Of a stretch of DNA of 21,765 bases, positions 1 through 7,727 are shown piece after piece (within the stretch, counting starts at the first letter, position 1; every line of letters starts with the position of its first letter). The notes under the pieces were generated by a model. It did no database searches. It had not been told where the DNA came from and saw only the letters and a program-made list of their open reading frames with translations. The DNA is taken from NCBI GenBank assembly GCA_910576845.1, contig CAJTJA010000041.1:1-21765 (forward strand), in the 5' to 3' direction. Both the position numbers and the translations under genes were made by a program. This DNA comes from an uncultured Oscillibacter sp. GTDB taxonomy: Bacteria; Bacillota; Clostridia; Oscillospirales; Oscillospiraceae.

Positions 1-1102
<1,102 letters not shown>

Positions 1103-1116
1103 GTGATGTTCTCTCC

Positions 1117-1134
1117 TTATATAAATTATATAAA
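1117..1134. repeat. tandem 9-bp AT repeat upstream of bcd
   Basis: Two perfect adjacent copies of TTATATAAA (1117-1125 and 1126-1134) lie between the abfD-bcd hairpin and the bcd ribosome site. In the minus-strand transcript this gives an unstructured AT-rich stretch directly before AAGGAG. Such stretches often help translation initiation, and a -10-like TATAAT also occurs within it, but no good -35 element is visible. Confidence 0.5.
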
Positions 1135-1157
1135 TTTTGGAAATCCGCTGTTTATAT

Positions 1158-1188
1158 GAACAGGCTCCGGAATCCCCGGAGCCTGTTC
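1158..1188 (-). terminator. perfect 13-bp hairpin between abfD and bcd (attenuator or processing stem)
   Basis: Arms GAACAGGCTCCGG (1158-1170) and its exact complement (1176-1188) enclose a 5-base loop. It starts 14 bases downstream of the abfD stop. On the minus strand it is not followed by a T-run, so it looks more like a partial terminator or a 3'-stabilising stem inside the operon than a full stop. It could set a lower or separate level of bcd message. Confidence 0.6.
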
Positions 1189-1201
1189 CGGGTGATGGGG
1201 C

Positions 1202-2677
1202 TTACTGAATACCGGCAATGTCCTTGGCAAGCTGTTTCTTGCCCTGGATGTTGCCCTGACGGGCGATCATGATGCGCTGGGCCTGAGGAGAACCCGCGCC
1301 GTGCATGGACTCTGTGCGGTAGCCGACGGCGGCGGCGCCCAGACACATATTCTCCAGGAAGCGCATGATCCGCTGACGGTCCTCGGTGGAGACACCGTCC
1401 CGGGCGGCAAAGAATTTGTTGCAGATGTCGCCAATCGTCTCGCCGTTCCGTCCCACGACGGTGCCGCTGTTGAAGTCCTTCTGAGAGGGCATGGTAACCA
1501 TCAGGCCGCCTGCCACATCTTCGGCCAGGCGCACGATCTCATAGGGGAAGCGGGTGACGTTTTGCTTGCAGACGTTGGCAAGCAGGAGGTCGATCTGATA
1601 GTTGCCCGCCTTGGTCTTGAAGCCCTGAGAGGAGCATGCGATGCCGCAGCAGTAGAGGGTTTCGTTCAGGTGGGTCATCTCGATGAGCTTGTCTTTGACA
1701 GCGGAAGCCTTCTCCACGCCGTTGTATTCCGCGGCAAGGGCGGTGGCCCCGATCACCACGTCGCCCACGCCCACCTTGCAGCCGCCGTAGCTCTGCCGGT
1801 GATAGCCCGCGAAACGCTCCACGATCATGCCGGCAAACTCATATTCGCCGTTGAGGAAGATGTACTCGTTGGGGATGAACACATGGTCCAGCACCACCAG
1901 GGCCTCCTGACCGCCGAACTTGGCGTTGCCCACGTCAATACTGGCGTCCTCCTCCATCTTCCGGGTGTCGCAGGACTGCCGGCCGTAAATCATATACATG
2001 CCTTCGGCGTCGGTGGGGCAGGCAAAGCTTACTGCCCAATCCTTGTCTGCCTCGCCCATGGAGATGGTGGGCATGAAGATATGCCAATGGGAGTTGATGG
2101 AGCCGGTCTGGTGACATTTCGCGCCGCAGACCACGATGCCGTCGTCCCGGCGCTCCACCACGTGGACATACATATCGGGATCCGCCTGCTGGCTGGGGGC
2201 CTTGGAACGGTCGCCCTTGGGATCCGTCATAGCTCCATCCACAGTGAGGTCGTTGTCCTGGACCATGGTAAGGAAGTTCTTGAAGTTCTCATGGTAATGG
2301 GTGCCATACTTTTCGTCAATCTCATAGGTAGAGGAGAAGACGGCGTTGAAGGCGTCCATACCCACGCAGCGCTGGAAGCAGCTGGCGGTCTTCTGGCCCA
2401 GAAGGCGCTGCATCTTCACTTTGTTAATGAGGTCTTCGGTGGACTGGTGCAGGTGGGTGAAACGATTGACGGTGCGGCCCGTCAGGCTGGACTTCACGGT
2501 CATAAGGTCCGCATATTGGGGGTCCTGGGCCAGGGCGTAGGTCATAGCGACGCAGTTGATGGATGGGCGGATCATGGGGTGATCCACCCAGTTCTTGATC
2601 TCCTCGCCGAACATGTACACCCGGGTCTTCAGCTTCCGCAGGCTTTCAATGTACTCTTGAGCGGTCATTAAGGCCAT
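1202..2677 (-). CDS. abfD: 4-hydroxybutyryl-CoA dehydratase / vinylacetyl-CoA delta-isomerase
   Basis: The enzyme dehydrates 4-hydroxybutyryl-CoA to crotonyl-CoA with FAD and a [4Fe-4S] cluster through a ketyl-radical mechanism. It is the key step in fermentation of 4-aminobutyrate and succinate to butyrate. The product is 491 residues, matching the about 490 of the Clostridium aminobutyricum enzyme. All four cluster ligands known there (Cys99, Cys103, His292, Cys299) are present one position later: C100 and C104 in ASCFQRC, H293 and C300 in GYHRQSYGGC. ATG 2677 (MALMTAQEYI) is chosen over an upstream start because AGGAGG lies 9 bases before it and the protein then begins as the family does. 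It sits in one transcript with the CoA-transferase upstream and bcd downstream. The enzyme is oxygen-sensitive, which fits a strict anaerobe. No 4-hydroxybutyrate dehydrogenase or succinate-semialdehyde dehydrogenase gene is in the window. Confidence 0.96.
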   Translation of the reverse strand: MALMTAQEYIESLRKLKTRVYMFGEEIKNWVDHPMIRPSINCVAMTYALAQDPQYADLMTVKSSLTGRTVNRFTHLHQSTEDLINKVKMQRLLGQKTASCFQRCVGMDAFNAVFSSTYEIDEKYGTHYHENFKNFLTMVQDNDLTVDGAMTDPKGDRSKAPSQQADPDMYVHVVERRDDGIVVCGAKCHQTGSINSHWHIFMPTISMGEADKDWAVSFACPTDAEGMYMIYGRQSCDTRKMEEDASIDVGNAKFGGQEALVVLDHVFIPNEYIFLNGEYEFAGMIVERFAGYHRQSYGGCKVGVGDVVIGATALAAEYNGVEKASAVKDKLIEMTHLNETLYCCGIACSSQGFKTKAGNYQIDLLLANVCKQNVTRFPYEIVRLAEDVAGGLMVTMPSQKDFNSGTVVGRNGETIGDICNKFFAARDGVSTEDRQRIMRFLENMCLGAAAVGYRTESMHGAGSPQAQRIMIARQGNIQGKKQLAKDIAGIQ

Positions 2678-2729
2678 TTTTTGTTTCCTCCTGATTTTAA
2701 GTGGGGGTAATCTGACATTCAGTTTCGTC

Positions 2730-2752
2730 CCGGGCGGGCGTTGCCTGCCCGG
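2730..2752 (-). other. intergenic hairpin between CoA-transferase gene and abfD
   Basis: Arms CCGGGCGGGC and GCCTGCCCGG pair over 10 bp with one G-U type mismatch and a 3-base loop. It is GC-rich but has no T-run on either side, so it is more likely an mRNA processing or stability element in the 138-bp spacer than a terminator. Confidence 0.4.
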
Positions 2753-2815
2753 AACGCCTCTGTCCGCGTCAAAGGCGCGGCGGAGCATCCTAAGGGGGCG
2801 CAGTTTCCCCTGGGC

Positions 2816-4372
2816 TTAGTCGTTTGCCAGGCCCATCAGCTCGTCACGGAAAATGCGCTCGTCCATAAGCTTCAGGTCCTCGGCAATTTTGGGCATGAAC
2901 TCCATCTGGTCCAGCACCTGGGTCTGGAGGTCAATACCTGGGGCGATTTCGATCAGGGTTACGCCCTCGGGCCGGAGCTCGAAGACCGCGCGCTCGGTGA
3001 CGTACAGCACCGGCTGGCCCACTTTGTTGGCGTAGGTGCCGGAGAAGGTGATATGCTCCACCTGGTTTACGAATTTTTTCTTCGCGCCCTCCTGGGTGAT
3101 GACCAGTTTGCCGTCCCGGCACTCCGTCTTCAGTCCCTTAGCTGTGAAGGTACCGCAGTAAATCACCTTTTTCGCGTTCTGGGTGATATCAATGAAGCCA
3201 CCCGCGCCGGCAAGGCGGGTGCCGAACTTAGAGACGTTCAGGTCGCCGTTGGGAGCAGTCTCTGCCAGGCCCAGGAAAGCCACATCCAAGCCGCCGCCCT
3301 GATAGAAGTCGAACTGGACGTTGTGATCCAGAATAGCCATGGAGTTGGCCGCGCCGCCGAACTGGGTGCCGCCGTAGGGCACACCGGCGATGGAACCGGC
3401 CTCCACGGTCAGAGTCATCTTGTCGGAGATGCCTTCCTCCGCTGCTACGTTGGCGATTTTCTCCGGAGCGCCGGTGCCCAGGTTGACAATGGCGTCCTGA
3501 GGCAGCTCCATGGCGGCCCGGCGGGCCAAAATCTTCTTGGCATCCAGGGGGATAGAGGGAATATCGTCCACAGGAATGCGGAATTCACCGCTGAGCGCTC
3601 CGTCATAGGGCATGCCCAGGCACTGGTTGTTGTCCTCCGGGGAGCCGACGACAATGGCGTCCACGTAGATGCCGGGGATTTTCACAAGTCTTGGATCCAG
3701 GGTGCCGCCCTGGACGATCTTCTCCACCTGGACGATGACAATTCCGCCGGAGTTTTTGGTGGCCTGGCACTGGGCCGTCACGTCCAGGGGACCGATTTCC
3801 CTATGTACCGTGCAGTTGCCGTATTCGTCGGCGTAGCTGCCCCGGATCAGGCAGACCTGGATGGGAATGGGCTTGTAGAGAAGCCGCTCTTCCCCCTCGA
3901 TGTTCACCAGCTTTACCAGGTCTTCTTTTGTTACATCGTTCAGCTTGCCGCCGCCGTTCCGGGGATCGGCAAAAGTGTACAGGCCCACATGGGTGATGGT
4001 TCCGATGTTGTGAGCGGCGATGTCCCGGTACATATGGGTAATAACGCCCTGGGGCAGGTTATAAGCCTCCAGCTTGTTGGCGAGGGCCAGCTCACCCAGC
4101 TTTGCGGCCCGGTCCCAGTGGCCGCCCACCACCCGGCGGCACATGCCCTCGTGGCCGAAGTGGTCGCCGCCGGTGCCGTCCCGATGGCCCTGGCCTGCGG
4201 CGAAGAACAGCGTCAGGTCCTTGGGATGTCCCGTTTCCACATACCGCTGCTCCAAAGCCTTGGTCAGCGCCTCGGGGCAGGCGCAGCTGACGAAACCGCC
4301 GGTGGAGACGGTGTCGCCGTCTTTGACCATCAGCGCCGCTTCTTCAGCGGTGATAACGCGAACTTTCTTCAT
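2816..4372 (-). CDS. family I acyl-CoA:acetate/propionate CoA-transferase (PCT/YdiF type)
   Basis: The protein moves CoA from one acyl-CoA to a free carboxylic acid via a glutamyl-CoA thioester. It is 518 residues, the size of fused alpha-beta transferases such as propionate CoA-transferase and YdiF, and clearly longer than the about 440-residue Cat2/AbfT class. The N-terminal domain begins KVRVITAEEAALMVKDGDTVSTGGF. The C-terminal domain holds LGTGAPEKIANVA and TVEAGSIAGVPYGG, whose Glu324 is at the catalytic position of the family. The start at 4372 has AAGGAG about 10 bases upstream. Placed directly before abfD, it probably makes 4-hydroxybutyryl-CoA, or releases butyrate, using acetyl-CoA/acetate. 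That substrate is an inference; lactate, propionate or 3-hydroxyacids are also used by the family. The 216-bp leader before it holds inverted repeats. Confidence 0.88.
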   Translation of the reverse strand: MKKVRVITAEEAALMVKDGDTVSTGGFVSCACPEALTKALEQRYVETGHPKDLTLFFAAGQGHRDGTGGDHFGHEGMCRRVVGGHWDRAAKLGELALANKLEAYNLPQGVITHMYRDIAAHNIGTITHVGLYTFADPRNGGGKLNDVTKEDLVKLVNIEGEERLLYKPIPIQVCLIRGSYADEYGNCTVHREIGPLDVTAQCQATKNSGGIVIVQVEKIVQGGTLDPRLVKIPGIYVDAIVVGSPEDNNQCLGMPYDGALSGEFRIPVDDIPSIPLDAKKILARRAAMELPQDAIVNLGTGAPEKIANVAAEEGISDKMTLTVEAGSIAGVPYGGTQFGGAANSMAILDHNVQFDFYQGGGLDVAFLGLAETAPNGDLNVSKFGTRLAGAGGFIDITQNAKKVIYCGTFTAKGLKTECRDGKLVITQEGAKKKFVNQVEHITFSGTYANKVGQPVLYVTERAVFELRPEGVTLIEIAPGIDLQTQVLDQMEFMPKIAEDLKLMDERIFRDELMGLAND

Positions 4373-4393
4373 GCTTTCCGAACTCCTTTTCCT

Positions 4394-4472
4394 GTGATAA
4401 AATAATCTTGCATCAGAATCTGGCTTTCGATTTCGGGTTTCTCGTTGCCGTCGCTCCGACCTGTTTTATCAC
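4394..4472 (-). promoter_or_regulatory. inverted repeat in the leader of the CoA-transferase gene
   Basis: In the 216-bp gap between crotonase and CoA-transferase, GTGATAAAA (4394-4402) and TTTTATCAC (4464-4472) form 9-bp arms 61 bases apart. In the mRNA the downstream arm ends 3 bases before the AAAAGGAG ribosome site (4383-4390). A second, compact palindrome, ACAAAAG-TT-CTTTTGT, lies at 4488-4503. No ORF and no convincing promoter were found in the gap. A control role is only suggested by position. Confidence 0.35.
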
Positions 4473-4588
4473 CAGGCTGCAGAGCGCACAAAAGTTCTTT
4501 TGTTTACTTTCCACGCTTCGGGGACGTACTCCACTAAGATTTTGTTCCGCAAAATTAAGTGTCGTTACAGTCTTTCGAAAAAAGTAAG

Positions 4589-5389
4589 TTATTTGTTCTG
4601 GAAATGCTTTTCCTTGCGCTTCTCCAGGAAGGCGCCCATGCCCTCCTTCTGGTCCTCGGTGGCGAAGCACATGGCGAACAGCTCATTCTCCAGAGCGATG
4701 CCGTCATCAATGTCCATCTGCATGCCCCGGTCGATGCAGGCCTTAGAGTACTTCACGGCGATAGGAGCGTTGGCGGTGAAGGATTTTGCCATGGCAATAG
4801 CGGAATCCAACAGAGCCTCAGGGGCGTAGACCTCGTTCACCAGGCCGATGGCCTTGGCCTCCTCCGCGCCGATGACCTTGCCGGAGAAGATCAGCTCCTT
4901 GGCCTTGGCAATGCCCACGCGGCGGGGAAGGCGCTGGGTGCCGGAGAAGCCGGGGGTGATGCCAAGGCCCACCTCAGGCTGGCCAAACTTTGCGCCGCCC
5001 TTGCCCTCGGCGTTGGGACCGGCGGCCAGGATGATGTCGCAGCTCATGGCAATCTCACAGCCGCCGCCCAGGGCGAAGCCGTTTACCGCCGCGATGGTGG
5101 GAATCTCCAGCTTCTCAATGCGGCGGAACAGGGCGCTGCCCCGCTGGCCCCATTTGCGGCCCTGGGCCACGTCCATAGGCTTCTGTTCACCGATGTCTGC
5201 GCCGGCCACGAAGGAACGGCCCTCGCCGGTGAGGATGAAGGCCCGGATGTCCGCATCCTTCTCTACTTCGGAGATCAGTGCCTCCAGGTCGGCAATGACC
5301 TGGGAATTCAAGGCGTTCAGCGCCTCGGGACGGTTGATGGTGGCAATTCCGATATTGTCCTGCTTCTCATAGCGAACGGTCTGATACAT
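4589..5389 (-). CDS. crt: crotonase / enoyl-CoA hydratase (3-hydroxybutyryl-CoA dehydratase)
   Basis: This crotonase-fold enzyme hydrates crotonyl-CoA to 3-hydroxybutyryl-CoA, or the reverse. The product is 266 residues. Both catalytic glutamates of true hydratases are present: E112 in FALGGGCEIAMSCD and E139 in FGQPEVGLGITPGFSGTQRLPR. The oxyanion-hole segment SFVAGADI is at about residues 59-66. ATG 5389 is chosen over the longer open frame because GGAGG lies 7 bases before it and the product then starts MYQTVRYEKQDN like its relatives. Oddly, the two catalytic Glu are 27 residues apart, against 20 in the rat mitochondrial enzyme, because of a Gly/Ala/Lys-rich insertion (GPNAEGKGG region). 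It is the first gene of the operon. Beside abfD it links the 4-hydroxybutyrate route with the acetyl-CoA route at crotonyl-CoA. The fold is certain; the exact chain length is inferred. Confidence 0.92.
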   Translation of the reverse strand: MYQTVRYEKQDNIGIATINRPEALNALNSQVIADLEALISEVEKDADIRAFILTGEGRSFVAGADIGEQKPMDVAQGRKWGQRGSALFRRIEKLEIPTIAAVNGFALGGGCEIAMSCDIILAAGPNAEGKGGAKFGQPEVGLGITPGFSGTQRLPRRVGIAKAKELIFSGKVIGAEEAKAIGLVNEVYAPEALLDSAIAMAKSFTANAPIAVKYSKACIDRGMQMDIDDGIALENELFAMCFATEDQKEGMGAFLEKRKEKHFQNK

Positions 5390-5440
5390 ATTGGGTTCCT
5401 CCTTCATTTTTCGGGGCAGACCCCGTTTTATCCAGTGCTT

Positions 5441-5470
5441 ATTATAGCAAATATTGTGCCAATTCTGCAA
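5441..5470 (-). promoter_or_regulatory. sigma-A promoter of the crotonase operon
   Basis: Minus-strand TTGCAG (5465-5470), an 18-base spacer and a perfect TATAAT (5441-5446) lie about 50 bases before the crotonase start. The short leader then contains a GGGG-TCTG-CCCC hairpin (about 5413-5426) before the ribosome site. Confidence 0.7.
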
Positions 5471-5573
5471 GCCGCAGTTTCTGCCGGATCGGCCAGTTTC
5501 CTGTTCAGATTGCCAAAAAACCGGTATTGATTTTCTACGTTTGATCAGGGTCTGTCTCCTAAATTTGGAAGAG

Positions 5574-5591
5574 TTATTCATTTTTGAATAA
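5574..5591. promoter_or_regulatory. palindromic operator candidate 1 (TTATTCA-N4-TGAATAA)
   Basis: Perfect 7-bp arms TTATTCA (5574-5580) and TGAATAA (5585-5591) around TTTT. It is about 105 bp upstream of the -35 element of the crotonase operon. The same arms recur at operator 2 and nearly at operator 3, so it is probably a site for a dimeric regulator. Confidence 0.55.
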
Positions 5592-5699
5592 CCTGGAGGA
5601 GCAAAAAATGCGGAACAGAGGACGAACCCTTTGTGGAAAGTGCGGACTCTTGGGGCGGGTTTCTGTGAAAACCGCGCAACCTCTCGAGAGAAGGGGAGA

Positions 5700-5721
5700 T
5701 TTTATTCATAAATGAATAAAA
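5700..5721. promoter_or_regulatory. palindromic operator candidate 2 (extended 9-bp arms)
   Basis: The TTATTCA-TAAA-TGAATAA core at 5702-5719 extends to perfect 9-bp arms TTTTATTCA and TGAATAAAA. Its centre is 21 bp (two DNA turns) from that of operator 3, so two dimers would sit on the same face. Confidence 0.6.
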
Positions 5722-5722
5722 T

Positions 5723-5740
5723 TCATTCAATTCTGAATAA
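5723..5740. promoter_or_regulatory. palindromic operator candidate 3 (TCATTCA-N4-TGAATAA)
   Basis: One base differs from the consensus in the left arm; the right arm is exact. It lies about 50 bp upstream of the likely -35 region of the sigma-factor gene, so a regulator bound here could affect both directions. Confidence 0.5.
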
Positions 5741-5790
5741 ACCTCGGACCGAATGCGCTGGGGCCGCTGGGGATAAAAATTTTTTCTTTT

Positions 5791-5822
5791 TTGAAGAATT
5801 CCCCGGGGACATCTCGTATAAT
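5791..5822 (+). promoter_or_regulatory. promoter of the sigma/anti-sigma operon
   Basis: A perfect TATAAT (5817-5822) follows TTGAAG (5791-5796), but the spacer is 20 bases, longer than the normal 17-18. The -10 is convincing and the -35 is not. An ECF-type promoter that the operon's own sigma factor would read was not recognisable. Confidence 0.5.
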
Positions 5823-5893
5823 GGGTGTCGGACGACACAGGGCCGCCGGGGGAAACTCCTCCAGCGGGACCGGGGAGGGGGTGACGCGGCGGC

Positions 5894-6418
5894 GTGGCTG
5901 TGATGACAAAGGACAGGTTCTCGGCGCTGGTCCTGCAATATGAGCGGCTGGTCTATACGGTCTGCTTTCAGCTGGTCCGGGATGCGGGCGCGGCAGAGGA
6001 CCTGACCCAGGAGACATTTCTCTCCGCTTACATCCACCGGGAGAGGATGCCGGAGGGCTATGAGCGGCAGTGGCTCTGCCGGGTCGCGGCTAACAAGGCC
6101 AAGGACCACCTTCAAAGCGCCTGGACCCGGCGGACGGTGCTGGGAGACCAGGAGCTCTCGCCCCGGGGGCTGGCCCCGCCCGCCGAGGAGGCGGTGCTCC
6201 GCAGGAGCACGGAGGCGGAGGTCCGGCGGGCCCTGGAGGAATTAAAGGAGCCATACCGGCAGGTGTGCTGCCTGTGCCTGCTGGAGGAACGGTCTCCGGA
6301 GGAGGCGGCCCTGGCGCTGGGCAGGCCGGTGAAGACTGTGTACACACAGCTTTCGCGGGGCAGGAAGCTGCTGCGGGAGACATTGGAAAGGGGTGAAGCC
6401 TATGACGGCGTTCCGTGA
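5894..6418 (+). CDS. ECF (group 4) RNA polymerase sigma factor
   Basis: A 174-residue sigma factor of the extracytoplasmic-function type. Region 2 spans about residues 10-80, with DLTQETFLSAY and a WLCRVAANKAKDHL helix that matches the -10-binding segment. Region 4 is at about 115-165, with EELKEPYRQVCCLCLLEERSPEEAALALGR-type HTH ending in TVYTQLSRGRKLLRETL. There is no region 3, as is typical. The start is GTG 5894, 12 bases after GGGAGGGGG; the in-frame ATG at 5903 is too far from it. The gene overlaps the next by 17 bases, where a zinc-finger anti-sigma factor is encoded. The pair and two downstream membrane proteins form a regulon-like operon, so the trigger is probably an envelope signal. 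The ECF subgroup was not assigned. Confidence 0.93.
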   Translation: MAVMTKDRFSALVLQYERLVYTVCFQLVRDAGAAEDLTQETFLSAYIHRERMPEGYERQWLCRVAANKAKDHLQSAWTRRTVLGDQELSPRGLAPPAEEAVLRRSTEAEVRRALEELKEPYRQVCCLCLLEERSPEEAALALGRPVKTVYTQLSRGRKLLRETLERGEAYDGVP

Positions 6419-6860
6419 GGACGGGCACTTGAGCGATGGGGCTCTGGCGGCCCTGGCAAGGAACGAGGACATCTTCGAGGAGCTGGAGCGGCTGGAGATT
6501 GCGGAGCACCTGGCGTTTTGCGATTACTGTTTAGAAAGGTATACCCTGGCCTTGGAAGACGGAGCCCTGCTGATCCCGGAGCACTCCTGCCAGAAAACCC
6601 TTTGGCCCCGGATTCGAAGCCGGGCCATTCGGCTGGTCACCAGCCGGTATGCCACTGCCGCTGCCGCAGTCACCTTGGCCCTGACGGTGCTCTGGGGCGG
6701 CACAGGGGTGGAGTTGGGAAGGCCCGTCCTGCCGGAGGACCGGCCCAGCGTTTCCCGGCGGCTGACAGAGCTGACGGGGGACATCAGCGACTCCCTGCGG
6801 GGAACCATGGGCGGCATTTCGGACTTTTTTGACGGGTTCCGGCCCAGCCGGTTTTCTTGA
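6402..6860 (+). CDS. single-pass anti-sigma factor with HxxxCxxC zinc finger
   Basis: This 152-residue protein should hold the ECF sigma factor inactive at the membrane. Its N-terminal cytoplasmic part has the ZAS zinc motif H36-x3-C40-x2-C43 in EHLAFCDYC. One membrane helix follows at about residues 83-102 (ATAAAAVTLALTVLWGG). About 50 residues follow outside the cell, ending GGISDFFDGFRPSRFS. ATG 6402 is preferred to the in-frame GTG 6393 because of the GGAAAGGGG stretch ending about 9 bases before it; both overlap the sigma gene, so the two are translationally coupled. The outer domain is short and has no recognised sensor fold. Release by regulated proteolysis or by conformational change cannot be told apart here. 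Confidence 0.85.
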   Translation: MTAFREDGHLSDGALAALARNEDIFEELERLEIAEHLAFCDYCLERYTLALEDGALLIPEHSCQKTLWPRIRSRAIRLVTSRYATAAAAVTLALTVLWGGTGVELGRPVLPEDRPSVSRRLTELTGDISDSLRGTMGGISDFFDGFRPSRFS

Positions 6861-6977
6861 AAGGAAGGCGGCCAAAAGGACTTTACGCGCTGCCATGTCT
6901 GGCGGTTATCCAGGCGTATACGGCGACAGCATAGCCGGTGCTGTTTGAAATACACTTAAATAAGGAGGAAATGGGAC

Positions 6978-7727
6978 ATGAAGTCCATTCGAAAATTATG
7001 GGGGAGCTGCTGGCACCTGTTCTGCGCCTGCATCCCGGGCTGTGGGCAGATGTGTCAGGGATATATGAAAAGAGGCATTTCCCAGACTATTATTTTCAGC
7101 GCCCTGACGTTTATCGCCGTGTTTCTGGAGATGGGGGCGCTGGCGCTGCTGGTCGCACCTCTGTGGGCGTACTCATTTTTTGACAGTCTCAACCTCCGCC
7201 GCCAGATTCGGGAGGACATGGCCCCGGAGGATGAGTTTATGTTCGGTCTGTCTGAGATGGATTCCCGGAAGCTGAACCGGATTCTAAGCCGCCGGGGGAG
7301 CCTGATCGGCTGGATGCTGGTGGCAGTGGGACTGTACAACCTATATCAGATTTTCGCCCGGAATATCCTGGGAAGCCTGCGCGACTTCTTCCCCTGGCTT
7401 GACTGGCTCTATCGTCTGCTAGTGTGGGACGCGCCCCGGATTTTGGGGACGGTGCTGATTATTGCTCTGGGTATCTGGTTTATTAAGGGACCCAAGGTTC
7501 CTGAGGACGACGGCCCTTCCTACACGCCCCCCAGGGACCCGGCGGAGCCCCCCAAGATGAAGCCATCTCCCTGGACGGAGGCGGAGAAGGCATTCCATGA
7601 GAAGCCGGAGCCCCGGGCCCCGGAGGCGGAAGAGACCGCACCGGTGGTTCTGGAGTGGAAGTCCGAATTCAACGTGGAGAAGTTTGAGACGGAGGAGAAG
7701 CAGGAGGTGGGCGATGACGGCCAGTGA
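6978..7727 (+). CDS. three-helix membrane protein with acidic proline-rich tail (TM2-like N-terminus)
   Basis: The function is not known to me. The 249-residue protein starts MKSIRKLWGSCWHLFCACIPGCGQMCQGYMKRG. The PGxGxMxxGxxKRG pattern resembles the first part of TM2-type membrane domains. Hydrophobic segments lie at about 35-68, 107-127 and 150-172. The last 75 residues are hydrophilic, rich in Pro and Glu, and probably cytoplasmic. AAGGAGG lies 9 bases before ATG 6978. It is 117 bp downstream of the anti-sigma gene and overlaps the next gene by 14 bp, so it is coupled to that gene. A separate promoter in the 117-bp gap was not clear. Context suggests an effector or co-sensor of the ECF system. 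Confidence 0.75.
   Translation: MKSIRKLWGSCWHLFCACIPGCGQMCQGYMKRGISQTIIFSALTFIAVFLEMGALALLVAPLWAYSFFDSLNLRRQIREDMAPEDEFMFGLSEMDSRKLNRILSRRGSLIGWMLVAVGLYNLYQIFARNILGSLRDFFPWLDWLYRLLVWDAPRILGTVLIIALGIWFIKGPKVPEDDGPSYTPPRDPAEPPKMKPSPWTEAEKAFHEKPEPRAPEAEETAPVVLEWKSEFNVEKFETEEKQEVGDDGQ

Larger units (their letters stand above)
5390..5893. other. 504-bp divergent intergenic control region
   Basis: No believable gene is present. The open frames here lack ribosome sites and family-like sequence. The region holds the crotonase promoter at one end, the sigma-factor promoter at the other, and three related palindromes between them (listed separately). A CTCTCGAGAG palindrome lies near 5683-5692 and a GCGGGTTT/AAAACCGC hairpin near 5656-5676. 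The palindromes are much more AT-rich than the surroundings. Confidence 0.6.

Noticed and set aside
1301..2671. 456-residue open frame on the plus strand opposite abfD
   Set aside because: Antisense shadow of a certain gene; it arises from GC-rich codon bias, has no ribosome site and no family-like sequence. The same holds for the plus-strand frames at 125-1159, 2741-4405, 4559-5530 and 15696-17216.
5545..5560. GGG-T/A-CTGTCTCCT shared by about 5548-5560 and 21366-21377, as a possible insertion-sequence end
   Set aside because: Only about 12-13 bases match, with no transposase, no matching inverted end and no target duplication; chance is likely.
4589..5581. 330-residue form of the crotonase
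   Set aside because: The extra N-terminal 64 residues cover the promoter and a hairpin and look like nothing in the family; ATG 5389 has an excellent ribosome site.
5700..5740. The TTATTCA/TGAATAA sites as ArgR boxes
   Set aside because: ArgR half-sites are ordered TGAAT...ATTCA with 4 bases between; the perfect palindromes here have the opposite order, and the one TGAAT-ATTCA pair between sites 2 and 3 has a 3-base spacer.
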